Numbered from the stretch's first letter, positions 43,117 to 50,688 are shown. The stretch is DNA of 62,554 nucleotides from Bacteroidales bacterium M3 (GCA_001689445.1 LUJN01000036.1:1-62554), one strand, 5' to 3'. The notes: generated from the letters alone by a model not told the origin. Numbers and translations: made by a program.

Positions 43117-43213
43117 CCTCACACCGCATCCAATGCCGTAAAACCGACGCGACAATTCCGCCACGCCACGCGACAATTCTGCCAACGCCTTGATTTGGCG
43201 TCCACTACATATC

Positions 43214-43747
43214 CTATCGTTTTTGTGCTTTGGAGCGGTATTCCGAGGGGGGCAGCCCATAAGCGTCACGGAAATTGCGTTGGAAAGAGCGCAACGTGCC
43301 AAAGCCCAATTGCTCGGCAATGGCCGTCACAGGCATATCCACGCTCTCGGTCAGCAAACGGCAGGCATGGCGCAACCGCCACCCGGTGATATATTCCACC
43401 ACCGACTGCCCATGTTCACGTCTTATCATCGCGGCAACGACCCTCTCGGGCATTTCTACCGCCGCAGCAAGCTCGCGCCGCGACAGCGACGCCTCTCGGT
43501 AAGGCTCGGAATAGGACATGTAGTTGTCAAGTCTCTGCATTGGCGTCAATGCCATGCCTGTCGCCTCCTCTGCCAAATCGGTCCCGGTCTTATCAACACT
43601 TTCCGAACCGATATACTCACTGAGGCACGATTCAAGGAACAGATTACGGCGATGCAACCGGCGTATATACACCACGGCGACGACAAGCAACGCCACAAGA
43701 AGCAGCACCACGAGAGATATTACGACCAGTACAACAGGAGACATCAT
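43214..43747 (-). CDS. Membrane-anchored AraC-type transcription regulator
   Basis: A 177-residue protein with one strongly hydrophobic segment at residues about 5-27, a short basic juxtamembrane part (YIRRLHRRN) and a C-terminal AraC HTH domain (about 75-177): LSRRELAAAVEMPERVVAA is the first helix-turn-helix and TAIAEQLGFGTLRSFQRNFRDAYGLPPSEYR the second. There is no recognisable sensor domain, so this is a minimal membrane-tethered DNA-binding protein. It lies directly upstream of, and in the same direction as, the two GLUG lipoproteins, which it probably regulates. Two adjacent ATG codons (43747, 43744) are possible starts. Confidence 0.82.
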   Translation of the reverse strand: MMSPVVLVVISLVVLLLVALLVVAVVYIRRLHRRNLFLESCLSEYIGSESVDKTGTDLAEEATGMALTPMQRLDNYMSYSEPYREASLSRRELAAAVEMPERVVAAMIRREHGQSVVEYITGWRLRHACRLLTESVDMPVTAIAEQLGFGTLRSFQRNFRDAYGLPPSEYRSKAQKR

Positions 43748-43751
43748 AAGA

Positions 43752-43759
43752 CAAATTTA
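43752..43759 (-). promoter_or_regulatory. -7 box directly before the AraC-type gene
   Basis: TAAATTTG on the minus strand, ending 4 bp before ATG 43747; would give a leaderless or near-leaderless mRNA. Confidence 0.45.
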
Positions 43760-43801
43760 GCGAAAATCTTTCTTATTTGCCGGGCATCGGAATAATATTC
43801 G

Positions 43802-43809
43802 TAATTTTG
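43802..43809 (+). promoter_or_regulatory. -7 box for tsaB
   Basis: TAATTTTG, 22 bp upstream of the tsaB ATG; a TTTG at 43776-43779 lies 22 bp upstream, slightly longer than the usual spacing. Confidence 0.5.
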
Positions 43810-43831
43810 CACCAATATATATAATCTGATT

Positions 43832-44521
43832 ATGCCGGTAATACTTAATATCGAGACCTCGACCGACGTCTGCTCGGTAGCAGTGACCGCCGAAGGCATG
43901 GTGATGAGACACTATGAGCACGATGGCGGTCAAAACCACGCCGCGTTGTTAAGCGGTTTTATCAAAAACTGCCTTGACTTTATAGCGGAGAGGGAAATGA
44001 AGCTGGAAGCCGTAGCGGTGAGCATCGGCCCGGGGAGCTATACGGGATTGCGCATCGGCCTGTCAGAGGCCAAGGGGCTGGCATATGCCCTTGACATACC
44101 GCTTATAGGCATCCCTACGTTGCAGATCATGGCGGTAAGCGTCATGTTCAACCGCTGGGTCGACGAGGATGTGCTGTTTGCCCCGATGATTGATGCCCGA
44201 CGCATGGAGGTGTACACCTCGGTGCTCGACATGGGACTTACCCCCCTGCTGCCCGACACGCCGATGATACTCGACGGCGACAGCTATGCCGAATACCTCG
44301 CCGAGAAGCCGGTGCTGTTCTTCGGCAACGGCAGCGACAAGTTCCAAGGGGTCGTCAGCCACCCCAACGCACGCTTCATCCCCGGCATACGCCCCCTCGC
44401 GGTCGACATGCTCGCCCTGGCTGAACGCGCCTACGCCCGACGCGACTTCCTCGACCTCGCCTACTCCACCCCAAACTACCTCAAGGAGTTCCAAGCCACC
44501 AAACCCAAACGGCCGTTCTGA
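43832..44521 (+). CDS. tsaB: tRNA threonylcarbamoyladenosine biosynthesis protein TsaB
   Basis: A 229-residue ASKHA-fold protein: LNIETSTDVCSVAV (phosphate-1 region), GPGSYTGLRIGLSEAKGLA and PMIDARRMEVYTSV are TsaB hallmarks. With TsaD and TsaE it forms the complex that adds threonylcarbamoyl to A37 of ANN-decoding tRNAs. Normal length; lacks catalytic residues, as expected for the scaffold subunit. Monocistronic in this window. Confidence 0.94.
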   Translation: MPVILNIETSTDVCSVAVTAEGMVMRHYEHDGGQNHAALLSGFIKNCLDFIAEREMKLEAVAVSIGPGSYTGLRIGLSEAKGLAYALDIPLIGIPTLQIMAVSVMFNRWVDEDVLFAPMIDARRMEVYTSVLDMGLTPLLPDTPMILDGDSYAEYLAEKPVLFFGNGSDKFQGVVSHPNARFIPGIRPLAVDMLALAERAYARRDFLDLAYSTPNYLKEFQATKPKRPF

Positions 44522-44586
44522 CCCACCACCTACACGCACATAGGGAAAGAAGAACCACCACACCACGCAACACCACTTTTTGTCTT

Positions 44587-44722
44587 CATGAGGCACGGAC
44601 GCGACGTCCCGCGTCAAGGATAACTGTCATAGCTACTATCGCTGTTATAGCTATAATTGTTATTATGGCTATGGCGACTATTGTGCACCATGGGCATTCC
44701 TGTCCACGCGGCATGCCGCGTC
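44587..44722. repeat. Intergenic repeat block between tsaB and asnB
   Basis: The 354-bp space between tsaB and asnB holds no gene. It contains GGACGCGACGTCCCGCGTC (44597-44615), then three 18-bp units ATAGCTACTATCGCTGTT, ATAGCTATAATTGTTATT, ATGGCTATGGCGACTATT (44629-44682), then CACGCGGCATGCCGCGTCCCTAC (44695-44717). The outer palindromes belong to the same type as the GTAGGGTCGCGACC element at 53385. The rest, 44760-44875, is AT-rich promoter DNA for asnB. Confidence 0.55.
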
Positions 44723-44805
44723 CCTACTGACGGGAGGCTGTAGCCCTTTTTTCATTCGCAAAATCAGTTTTGAAAAATATTTTGCTATTTTTTATTCCAA
44801 AATAG

Positions 44806-44835
44806 TTGCATTTTGATATTATATCATTAACTTTG
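44806..44835 (+). promoter_or_regulatory. asnB promoter
   Basis: TTG at 44806-44808, 19 bp, TAACTTTG at 44828-44835; asnB ATG 40 bp downstream. Confidence 0.6.
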
Positions 44836-44875
44836 CAAGCATAATGCAAAACAAAACTACTAAGAGCTTACTATT

Positions 44876-46540
44876 ATGTGTGGAATTGTAGCAGTATTCG
44901 AGACCGAGGGCGACGTGGCAAGGCTGCGTCCCGACATATTGAAGATGTCAAAAAAGATACGCCATCGCGGACCTGACTGGTCGGGCATCTATTGCGGCAA
45001 AAGCGCCATCCTCGCCCACGAGCGACTGTCGATTGTCGATCCCGAGTCGGGAGGCCAGCCGCTGAAGACAGCCGACGGGAAAGTGATATTGGCGGTCAAT
45101 GGCGAGATATACAATCATCGCGCCATACGCGAGCGTTACGCCGGGAAATATGAGTTTCTTACCGGGAGCGACTGCGAGGTGATACTCGCGCTCTACCGCG
45201 ACAAGGGGCCCGACTTCCTTGAGGAGCTGAACGGCATATTCGCCTTTGCCCTATATGACGAAGAAAACGATTTCTACATGGTGGCCCGCGATCCCATAGG
45301 CGTGATACCGCTCTATATGGGCAGTGACGCTGAGGGACACCGCTACTTTGCCTCGGAGCTTAAAGCCTTGGAGGGGAAATGCGATGTCATCGAGCCGTTC
45401 CTCCCGGGGCATGTCTACGACAGCCGCAGCGGGGAGATGCGCCGCTGGTACACCCGTGACTGGGAAAGCTACGATGCCGTGAAGGAGAACACGACCTTCA
45501 TTCCCGAGTTGCGCGAGGCCCTTGAGAGCGCCGTCAAGCGTCAGCTGATGAGCGACGTGCCCTATGGCGTGTTGTTGTCAGGGGGTCTCGACTCGTCAAT
45601 AATATCGGCCATAGCCGCAAAATATGCCCCCAACCGCATCGAGGCCGACAGCAAGCAGGAGGCATGGTGGCCGCGCCTCCACTCCTTTGCCGTAGGACTG
45701 AAAGGCGCACCAGATCTCGCAGCCGCACGCAAGGTGGCCGAGCATATCGGCACGGTGCACCACGAGATAAACTACACCGTGCAGGAGGGGCTTGACGCGA
45801 TACGCGACGTGATATATTATATCGAAACCTACGACGTGACGACCGTGCGTGCCTCCACTCCGATGTACCTGCTTGCCCGCGTCATCAAGTCGATGGGCAT
45901 AAAGATGGTGCTGTCGGGCGAGGGTGCCGACGAGATTTTCGGCGGCTACCTCTACTTCCACAAGGCGCCCGATGCGCGGGCATTCCACGAGGAGACCGTG
46001 CGCAAGTTATCCAAACTACACCTATACGACTGCCTGCGTGCCAACAAGTCGCTGTCGGCATGGGGTGTAGAGGGTCGTGTGCCATTTCTCGACAAGGAGT
46101 TTCTCGACGTGGCGATGCGCCTAAACCCCGCCGACAAGATGGCCGGCAACGGAAAGATGGAGAAATGGGTACTCCGCAAGGCATTCGAGGATATGATTCC
46201 GGCCGAGATTGCATGGCGGCAGAAGGAGCAATTCTCCGATGGCGTAGGCTATTCGTGGATTGACTCGCTCAAGGAGATCACCGCCTCGCAGGTCACCGAC
46301 GAGATGATGAAGAACGCCCACCGCCGATTCCCCGTCAACACGCCGATGAACAAGGAGGAGTATTTCTACCGCAGCATCTACGAGGAACATTTCCCCTCGG
46401 CAACGGCAGCGGCATGTGTCCCCTCCGTGCCCTCGGTAGCGTGCAGCACCGCAGAGGCACTGGCATGGGACATCTCGTTCCAGAATATGAACGACCCGTC
46501 GGGACGCGCCGTCAAGAGCGTGCACCAACAAGCCTATTGA
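44876..46540 (+). CDS. asnB: Asparagine synthetase B (glutamine-hydrolysing)
   Basis: A 554-residue enzyme of normal AsnB length. The N-terminal glutaminase begins MCGIVAVF with the Cys2 nucleophile, then RHRGPDWSG and AVNGEIYNH. The synthetase domain has the PP-loop LLSGGLDSSIISA and VLSGEGADEIFGGY. It converts aspartate, glutamine and ATP to asparagine. The C-terminal 35 residues are Ala-rich and end in a short Ser/Thr-poor tail. It has its own promoter; a hairpin follows. Confidence 0.96.
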   Translation: MCGIVAVFETEGDVARLRPDILKMSKKIRHRGPDWSGIYCGKSAILAHERLSIVDPESGGQPLKTADGKVILAVNGEIYNHRAIRERYAGKYEFLTGSDCEVILALYRDKGPDFLEELNGIFAFALYDEENDFYMVARDPIGVIPLYMGSDAEGHRYFASELKALEGKCDVIEPFLPGHVYDSRSGEMRRWYTRDWESYDAVKENTTFIPELREALESAVKRQLMSDVPYGVLLSGGLDSSIISAIAAKYAPNRIEADSKQEAWWPRLHSFAVGLKGAPDLAAARKVAEHIGTVHHEINYTVQEGLDAIRDVIYYIETYDVTTVRASTPMYLLARVIKSMGIKMVLSGEGADEIFGGYLYFHKAPDARAFHEETVRKLSKLHLYDCLRANKSLSAWGVEGRVPFLDKEFLDVAMRLNPADKMAGNGKMEKWVLRKAFEDMIPAEIAWRQKEQFSDGVGYSWIDSLKEITASQVTDEMMKNAHRRFPVNTPMNKEEYFYRSIYEEHFPSATAAACVPSVPSVACSTAEALAWDISFQNMNDPSGRAVKSVHQQAY

Positions 46541-46590
46541 CAAGTTCGCAGTTCAAAGAGCAAAATTCAAAGTTTTATTGATGCATAAAT

Positions 46591-46625
46591 GCCACGCTAT
46601 CCTTTTTTAATCCAGACAGCGTGGC
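46591..46625 (+). terminator. Hairpin after asnB
   Basis: GCCACGCT / AGCGTGGC with a 19-nt loop that contains six T, followed by TTGATTTTA. Probable asnB terminator. Confidence 0.5.
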
Positions 46626-46656
46626 TTGATTTTATGGACTATATTTAATAGCTTTG
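46626..46656 (+). promoter_or_regulatory. Promoter of the sugar O-acetyltransferase gene
   Basis: TTG at 46626-46628, 20 bp, TAGCTTTG at 46649-46656; ATG 22 bp downstream. Confidence 0.6.
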
Positions 46657-46678
46657 CTGTAGAAATTCATACCTTATT

Positions 46679-47254
46679 ATGAAGACCGAAAAAGAGAAGA
46701 TGCTCGCGGGTGAGATATACGACGCTAATTTTGACGCCCAACTGCTTGCCGAGCGTGAGGCGACGGCCGAATTGTGCCACGACTTCAACATGCTGCGCCC
46801 AGGGCAAAAGGAGGAGGCCGCAGAGTTGCTTGCCCGCATACTCCATCGGGTCGGCAGCGGGTGCACCGTGTTGCCAACGTTCTATTGCGACTACGGGTAC
46901 AACATCGAGCTGGGCAACGGGGTGTTTATCAACCACAATTGCGTGATGCTCGACGAGGCAAAAATCAGTCTCGGCAACAACGTGTTCATTGCGCCCAACT
47001 GCGGATTTTACACTGCCGGGCATCCACTGGAGGCTCGGGAGCGCAACCTCGGACTCGAATATGCCCGCCCTATCACCGTTGAGGATGACGTATGGATTGG
47101 GGGCGGTGTGACTGTGCTCCCCGGTGTCACTATCGGCCACGGATGCGTCATCGGAGCCGGCAGCGTCGTCAACCGCGACATCCCGGCCAACACCGTTGCC
47201 GTAGGCAACCCTTGCCGCCCAATCCGCACCATCACACAGTCCCAAGAGGACTGA
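46679..47254 (+). CDS. Sugar O-acetyltransferase (maltose/galactoside acetyltransferase type)
   Basis: A 191-residue hexapeptide-repeat enzyme. The N-terminal Mac domain (KEKMLAGEIYDANFDAQLLAER) and the left-handed beta-helix with FINHNCVMLD, FYTAGHPLEA (catalytic His) and VWIGGGVTVLPGVTIGHG match the maltose/galactoside acetyltransferase group. It transfers acetyl from acetyl-CoA to a sugar hydroxyl, probably in the cytoplasm; the acceptor cannot be predicted. Trimeric in homologues. Convergent with the MFS gene, 13 bp apart. Confidence 0.92.
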   Translation: MKTEKEKMLAGEIYDANFDAQLLAEREATAELCHDFNMLRPGQKEEAAELLARILHRVGSGCTVLPTFYCDYGYNIELGNGVFINHNCVMLDEAKISLGNNVFIAPNCGFYTAGHPLEARERNLGLEYARPITVEDDVWIGGGVTVLPGVTIGHGCVIGAGSVVNRDIPANTVAVGNPCRPIRTITQSQED

Positions 47255-47267
47255 AAAAGCCTCGGGG

Positions 47268-48575
47268 TCACTTGTCGAGGTCGGGGGGCAACAGCCGTGA
47301 GCCGTGAGCACAAATGACGATAAACACTGTCACGATGACAAAAGTAATGGCCGTGGAGTGAAGCACGTCCCCGATGCCGACCAATGGCGACACGATGGCT
47401 CCAACGATATAACCTACCACGCCGAGCACAGCCGACGCCTCACCGGCCTGCGCGCGGCCCTCGTTCATAGCAAGGGTATTAGAGGCAGTGAATATCATCC
47501 CGAGGGCAAACAGCGCGGGAATCATAAATCCTTCAAAGAGCCAAAAGCTGTGCACCGTGTAGAGCGCGACAGCCTCGGCGACAACAAACACAGCGAGTGC
47601 CAATGCCCCGACACGTGCGGCCTTTTTCAACGGCTTGAACTTCAAGGCGACCATAGCGCCCCCCATCACAAACAAAGCGTTAAACCCTATGACAAGCCCA
47701 AAACCCGTCTGGGAAAACCCATAATGGTCCTGTAAGATAAACGGGGCAGCCGATATATAGGCAAAGAGCAATCCAAGCGATGCACCCTTGAGGCATACAT
47801 GAATCATAAACGGACGGTTGACCAACAAATTCTTATACCCCTTTATCGACATCCACCAGCTGCCGGTGGTCCGTCGTGACGGGACAAGCGTCTCCTTCAT
47901 CCATGGTGATATTGCAAGGATTATCAACGCAAACGCAGCCAACACTATAAATATCCCTTTCCATCCGAAAGCATCGGCAGTCACACCGCCCAGCACCGGT
48001 GCCGATGCCGGCGCGATACCGTTTATCGCACCAATAATCGCCATAAACTTTGCAAGCGCACGCCCGGCATAAAGGTCGGCGGGGATTGTACGGGCAAGGA
48101 AATACCCTCCCGACGCCCCGATGCCCTGCACCAACCGGCACCACAGGAAAAAGTGGATTGTCGGCGAAAACACACTCACGACTGCCGCCACGATAAAAAG
48201 CGACAACGAAGCCGCCAACACCAGTTTGCGTCCATACCGGTCACTGACAGGCCCAAGTATCACCTGCCCAAGACCAAGCCCGATCATACCCATCGTAAGC
48301 CCCAACTGCACAGTCGACACCGAGCAATTGAAAAACCGGCACATCTCGGGCAACGATGGCGTGTACATGTCGTTGACAAACGACCCAAGCGCGCTCAACG
48401 CCACCAGGTACCCCACCAAAAACCAATAATACCGCCTGTCGGCCTGCACCGCCCGCGCTGCCTTGGAGTCACCGCCACCGCCTTGAATATGCCCCATCAC
48501 AATGGGACTCGTGGTTGTCTCGGATACTTTACTATTATCTCCAGTAGTATTGATTTCTGGTCCGGTGCTATTCAT
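47268..48575 (-). CDS. MFS transporter, Bcr/CflA-like
   Basis: A 435-residue protein with about 12 TM helices after a 45-residue hydrophilic Ser/Thr/Gly-rich N-terminal extension. The MFS motif A is GPVSDRYGRKLVL, and FVNDMYTPSLPEM and ARTIPADLYAGRAL are typical of the Bcr/CflA drug-efflux group. Expected to export small molecules by proton antiport; substrate unknown. It could start later (for example Met27 in this frame), since the extension is not typical of the family. Lies next to the small ferredoxin gene on the same strand, 97 bp apart. Confidence 0.88.
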   Translation of the reverse strand: MNSTGPEINTTGDNSKVSETTTSPIVMGHIQGGGGDSKAARAVQADRRYYWFLVGYLVALSALGSFVNDMYTPSLPEMCRFFNCSVSTVQLGLTMGMIGLGLGQVILGPVSDRYGRKLVLAASLSLFIVAAVVSVFSPTIHFFLWCRLVQGIGASGGYFLARTIPADLYAGRALAKFMAIIGAINGIAPASAPVLGGVTADAFGWKGIFIVLAAFALIILAISPWMKETLVPSRRTTGSWWMSIKGYKNLLVNRPFMIHVCLKGASLGLLFAYISAAPFILQDHYGFSQTGFGLVIGFNALFVMGGAMVALKFKPLKKAARVGALALAVFVVAEAVALYTVHSFWLFEGFMIPALFALGMIFTASNTLAMNEGRAQAGEASAVLGVVGYIVGAIVSPLVGIGDVLHSTAITFVIVTVFIVICAHGSRLLPPDLDK

Positions 48576-48672
48576 AATTGGTACATGTTTATATCAAAAC
48601 ACGTCCAATCCGATTTTAGTTGACGACCGTCTTGTTACCGACTCCTATTATCGGCTTCACTTTGAGATAAGA

Positions 48673-48861
48673 TTAGCTGTTTTCAGTTTGTCTTAAGGCT
48701 TTCATCGGGCATTTCCTAACACATTTCCCACATTCCACGCACAGATTGTGATCTATCACAGGAAAGCCATAGGAGTCCTGGGATATCGCGCCTACCGGAC
48801 ATGCCTTTATAAGGGGGCAAATATGGTCATGAGGACATATATTCTTATCTACTTGTATCAT
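48673..48861 (-). CDS. Small 2x[4Fe-4S] ferredoxin
   Basis: A 62-residue protein from ATG 48861 (MIQVDKNICPHDHICP). A longer frame from 48909 is rejected because it crosses the promoter. Cluster 1 cysteines: CPHDHICPLIKACP; cluster 2: CVECGKCVRKCP. The first motif has an unusual spacing with a His between the first two cysteines. It is a soluble electron carrier. Divergent from the OxyR-type LysR gene, with two palindromic operators between them; a third operator stands before the NapH-like gene, so the three are probably one regulon. Confidence 0.85.
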   Translation of the reverse strand: MIQVDKNICPHDHICPLIKACPVGAISQDSYGFPVIDHNLCVECGKCVRKCPMKALRQTENS

Positions 48862-48879
48862 AGCGGTACTTTTTGATTG

Positions 48880-48910
48880 CAAATTTAAGGCATACACATA
48901 ATTCCACAAA
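48880..48910 (-). promoter_or_regulatory. Ferredoxin promoter
   Basis: On the minus strand TTTG (48910-48907), 19 bp, TAAATTTG (48887-48880). The palindromes at 48912-48924 and 48933-48945 lie directly upstream, centred near -45 and -66, as for a LysR-type activator. Confidence 0.7.
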
Positions 48911-48911
48911 A

Positions 48912-48924
48912 TAGATTTTATCTA
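48912..48924. promoter_or_regulatory. T-N11-A palindrome 1 (LysR-type operator)
   Basis: TAGATTTTATCTA, a perfect inverted repeat around TTT with the LysR T-N11-A form. It overlaps the start of the -7 box of the LysR gene (48923-48930), suggesting autorepression as well as activation of the ferredoxin. Confidence 0.65.
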
Positions 48925-48930
48925 CCTTTG
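48923..48930 (+). promoter_or_regulatory. -7 box of the LysR-type regulator gene
   Basis: TACCTTTG, 32 bp upstream of the ATG; no -33 match at 19-20 bp. Flanked on both sides by the operators. Confidence 0.5.
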
Positions 48931-48932
48931 CA

Positions 48933-48945
48933 TCGATTTTATCAA
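48933..48945. promoter_or_regulatory. T-N11-A palindrome 2 (LysR-type operator)
   Basis: TCGATTTTATCAA; same GATTTTATC core as the other two sites, 21 bp (two helical turns) from palindrome 1. Confidence 0.65.
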
Positions 48946-48962
48946 ACAACAATCAAATCAAT

Positions 48963-49889
48963 ATGACGCTCCAACAAATGGAATATATAGTGGCGATTGA
49001 CAAATACCGCCATTTTGCTAAAGCCGCGGAATCATGCAATGTCACCCAATCAACTCTTTCATCACTTGTCCAGAAACTGGAGTTTGAACTTGATGTGACA
49101 ATATTTGACCGCAGTATCCATCCCGTGAGGCCGACAGCTGTGGGTGAAGAAATCATAAATCGTGCAAAAATGGTACTGTTCAATGCCGCCCAAGTCAGGG
49201 AACTGGTAGCTGTGCGAAAAGGAGAGTCTGTGGGAAAGGTGTCTCTCGGCATTATCTCTACGGTCGCCCCCTATCTATTGCCAAAAATGTTAAAATATCT
49301 ATCGGACAATCATCCGGACATACTGCTGCATGTTGAAGAAGCCCGTGTATCCTCCATCATATCGCAACTTGAACGTGGAGAGCTTGATGTCGCACTTTTA
49401 GCGACACCACTCGACAATCGTGAGCTATTGGAAATACCTATTTATCAAGAGCGCCTGATGGCCTATGTATCTCCAAATGCTACAATCTATAATGACACCG
49501 AATTGCTGACCGACCACCTTCCCGTTAAAGACGTATGGATGCTTCGTGAGGGCTATTGCCCCAATCACGGCATTTTCCCGTTTTGCAACAATATCACCGG
49601 GAAACAGGCCGTTTACGAGGCCGGCAGTGTGGAAACACTTGTCAAGATTGTGGATGAAAACGGAGGGTATGCGATAATTCCGGAACTTCATGTCCCCCTT
49701 CTGAGGGAATGTCAGCAGACCAACGTACGGACACTCACAAACCCCGAACCGACACGGGAAATCGCCTTTGTGGTACATCGTAACTTCGTGCGTGAACGAT
49801 TGTTGAACATCCTCGCTGACGCAATCAAAACAATTATTCCGCAAACAATGCTAAATCAAAGAATTAAAAAATTTCCAATAACCATATGA
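48963..49889 (+). CDS. OxyR-type LysR family regulator
   Basis: A 308-residue LysR-type regulator: N-terminal winged HTH (MTLQQMEYIVAIDKYRHFAK, VTQSTLSSLVQKLE, IFDRS) and a periplasmic-binding-like effector domain. Two cysteines stand at residues 199 and 208 in YCPNHGIFPFC, the same positions and spacing as the peroxide-sensing pair of E. coli OxyR. It is AT-richer than the flanking genes. Three matching palindromes border it, in front of its own gene, the ferredoxin and the NapH-like gene. A thiol-based redox sensor of a ferredoxin regulon is the inference; it is not necessarily the organism's main OxyR. Confidence 0.88.
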   Translation: MTLQQMEYIVAIDKYRHFAKAAESCNVTQSTLSSLVQKLEFELDVTIFDRSIHPVRPTAVGEEIINRAKMVLFNAAQVRELVAVRKGESVGKVSLGIISTVAPYLLPKMLKYLSDNHPDILLHVEEARVSSIISQLERGELDVALLATPLDNRELLEIPIYQERLMAYVSPNATIYNDTELLTDHLPVKDVWMLREGYCPNHGIFPFCNNITGKQAVYEAGSVETLVKIVDENGGYAIIPELHVPLLRECQQTNVRTLTNPEPTREIAFVVHRNFVRERLLNILADAIKTIIPQTMLNQRIKKFPITI

Positions 49890-49902
49890 TTGATAAAATC
49901 AA
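49890..49902. promoter_or_regulatory. T-N11-A palindrome 3 (LysR-type operator)
   Basis: TTGATAAAATCAA, reverse complement TTGATTTTATCAA, immediately after the regulator stop codon and 20 bp upstream of the -33 element of the NapH-like gene: a usual activator position. Confidence 0.65.
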
Positions 49903-49922
49903 TACAACCATTTATCTTATCG

Positions 49923-49954
49923 TTTGCATCCATGTACTTGTTTGCATAATTTTG
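49923..49954 (+). promoter_or_regulatory. Promoter of the NapH-like gene
   Basis: TTTG at 49923-49926, 20 bp, TAATTTTG at 49947-49954; ATG 28 bp downstream. Confidence 0.65.
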
Positions 49955-49982
49955 CACCCATAAAACGCGAAAAATAAATCGT

Positions 49983-50666
49983 ATGGCCTATAGACAATTT
50001 TATCGTTCTCTGCCCAAAAAGGGATTCCCATTGTACTGGATTCTGTTGGTATATCTGGTTGTCGGTTATTTCTACCCTGCAATTGGCTTTCTTGCCATAA
50101 TTTGCATGATTGCCCCAGTGGCATTCGCCATATACAAAGGACGGTGGTGGTGTGGCAATGCTTGCCCGAGAGGGAGCATGTATGATAAGTTGTTGGCAAA
50201 ATATTCCCCTCACCGCCAAATTCCAAAATTTGTAAGGAAATTCGGTTTTAGACTTTTCATGGTGATGTTCATTTTCACGATGTTCGGAGTCCAGATGTAC
50301 TTTGCATGGGGTGACTGGAATGCCATGGGTCGGGTTTTCTGGACAATAATCCTTGTGACCACCATCATAGGTATAATACTCTCATTTATCTATGCTCCAA
50401 GGACATGGTGTTCATTCTGCCCGATGGGTACACTTTCATCATGGGTGTCCCCCAAAAAATCACCCAGCCCAAAAGGATTTATAAATATTCGTGTATCTGA
50501 CGCCTGCAAGGTAAAATGCCAAAGTTGTGCGCGGGTATGCCCCATGCAACTGACACCCTATGACTGCCGTGGAAGCGAAACAGGGTATATGCATCGTGAC
50601 TGTATCAAGTGCGGAATGTGTGTTACAGCCTGTCCGTTAAAGATAATGAGACTACAAAATAACTGA
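49983..50666 (+). CDS. NapH-like membrane-bound iron-sulfur protein
   Basis: A 227-residue protein with about four TM helices (near residues 17-35, 37-52, 90-110, 120-137). Two membrane-proximal cysteine motifs of the NapH/NosR/CcoG type are present: CGNACPRGS and CSFCPMGT. The C-terminal cytoplasmic part carries two [4Fe-4S] motifs: CKVKCQSCARVCP and CIKCGMCVTACP. Such proteins move electrons between quinol or ferredoxin pools and partners across the membrane. No nap, nos or cytochrome gene is nearby; the small ferredoxin under the same operator motif is a likely partner. AT-richer than surrounding genes. Confidence 0.85.
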   Translation: MAYRQFYRSLPKKGFPLYWILLVYLVVGYFYPAIGFLAIICMIAPVAFAIYKGRWWCGNACPRGSMYDKLLAKYSPHRQIPKFVRKFGFRLFMVMFIFTMFGVQMYFAWGDWNAMGRVFWTIILVTTIIGIILSFIYAPRTWCSFCPMGTLSSWVSPKKSPSPKGFINIRVSDACKVKCQSCARVCPMQLTPYDCRGSETGYMHRDCIKCGMCVTACPLKIMRLQNN

Positions 50667-50688
50667 CCTTGCTGCTTCTCAAAAACGT

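Noticed and set aside
48963..49889. Calling the LysR gene oxyR outright
   Set aside because: Cys199/Cys208 fit, but the loop and gene neighbourhood differ and paralogues exist in Bacteroidales; kept as OxyR-type.
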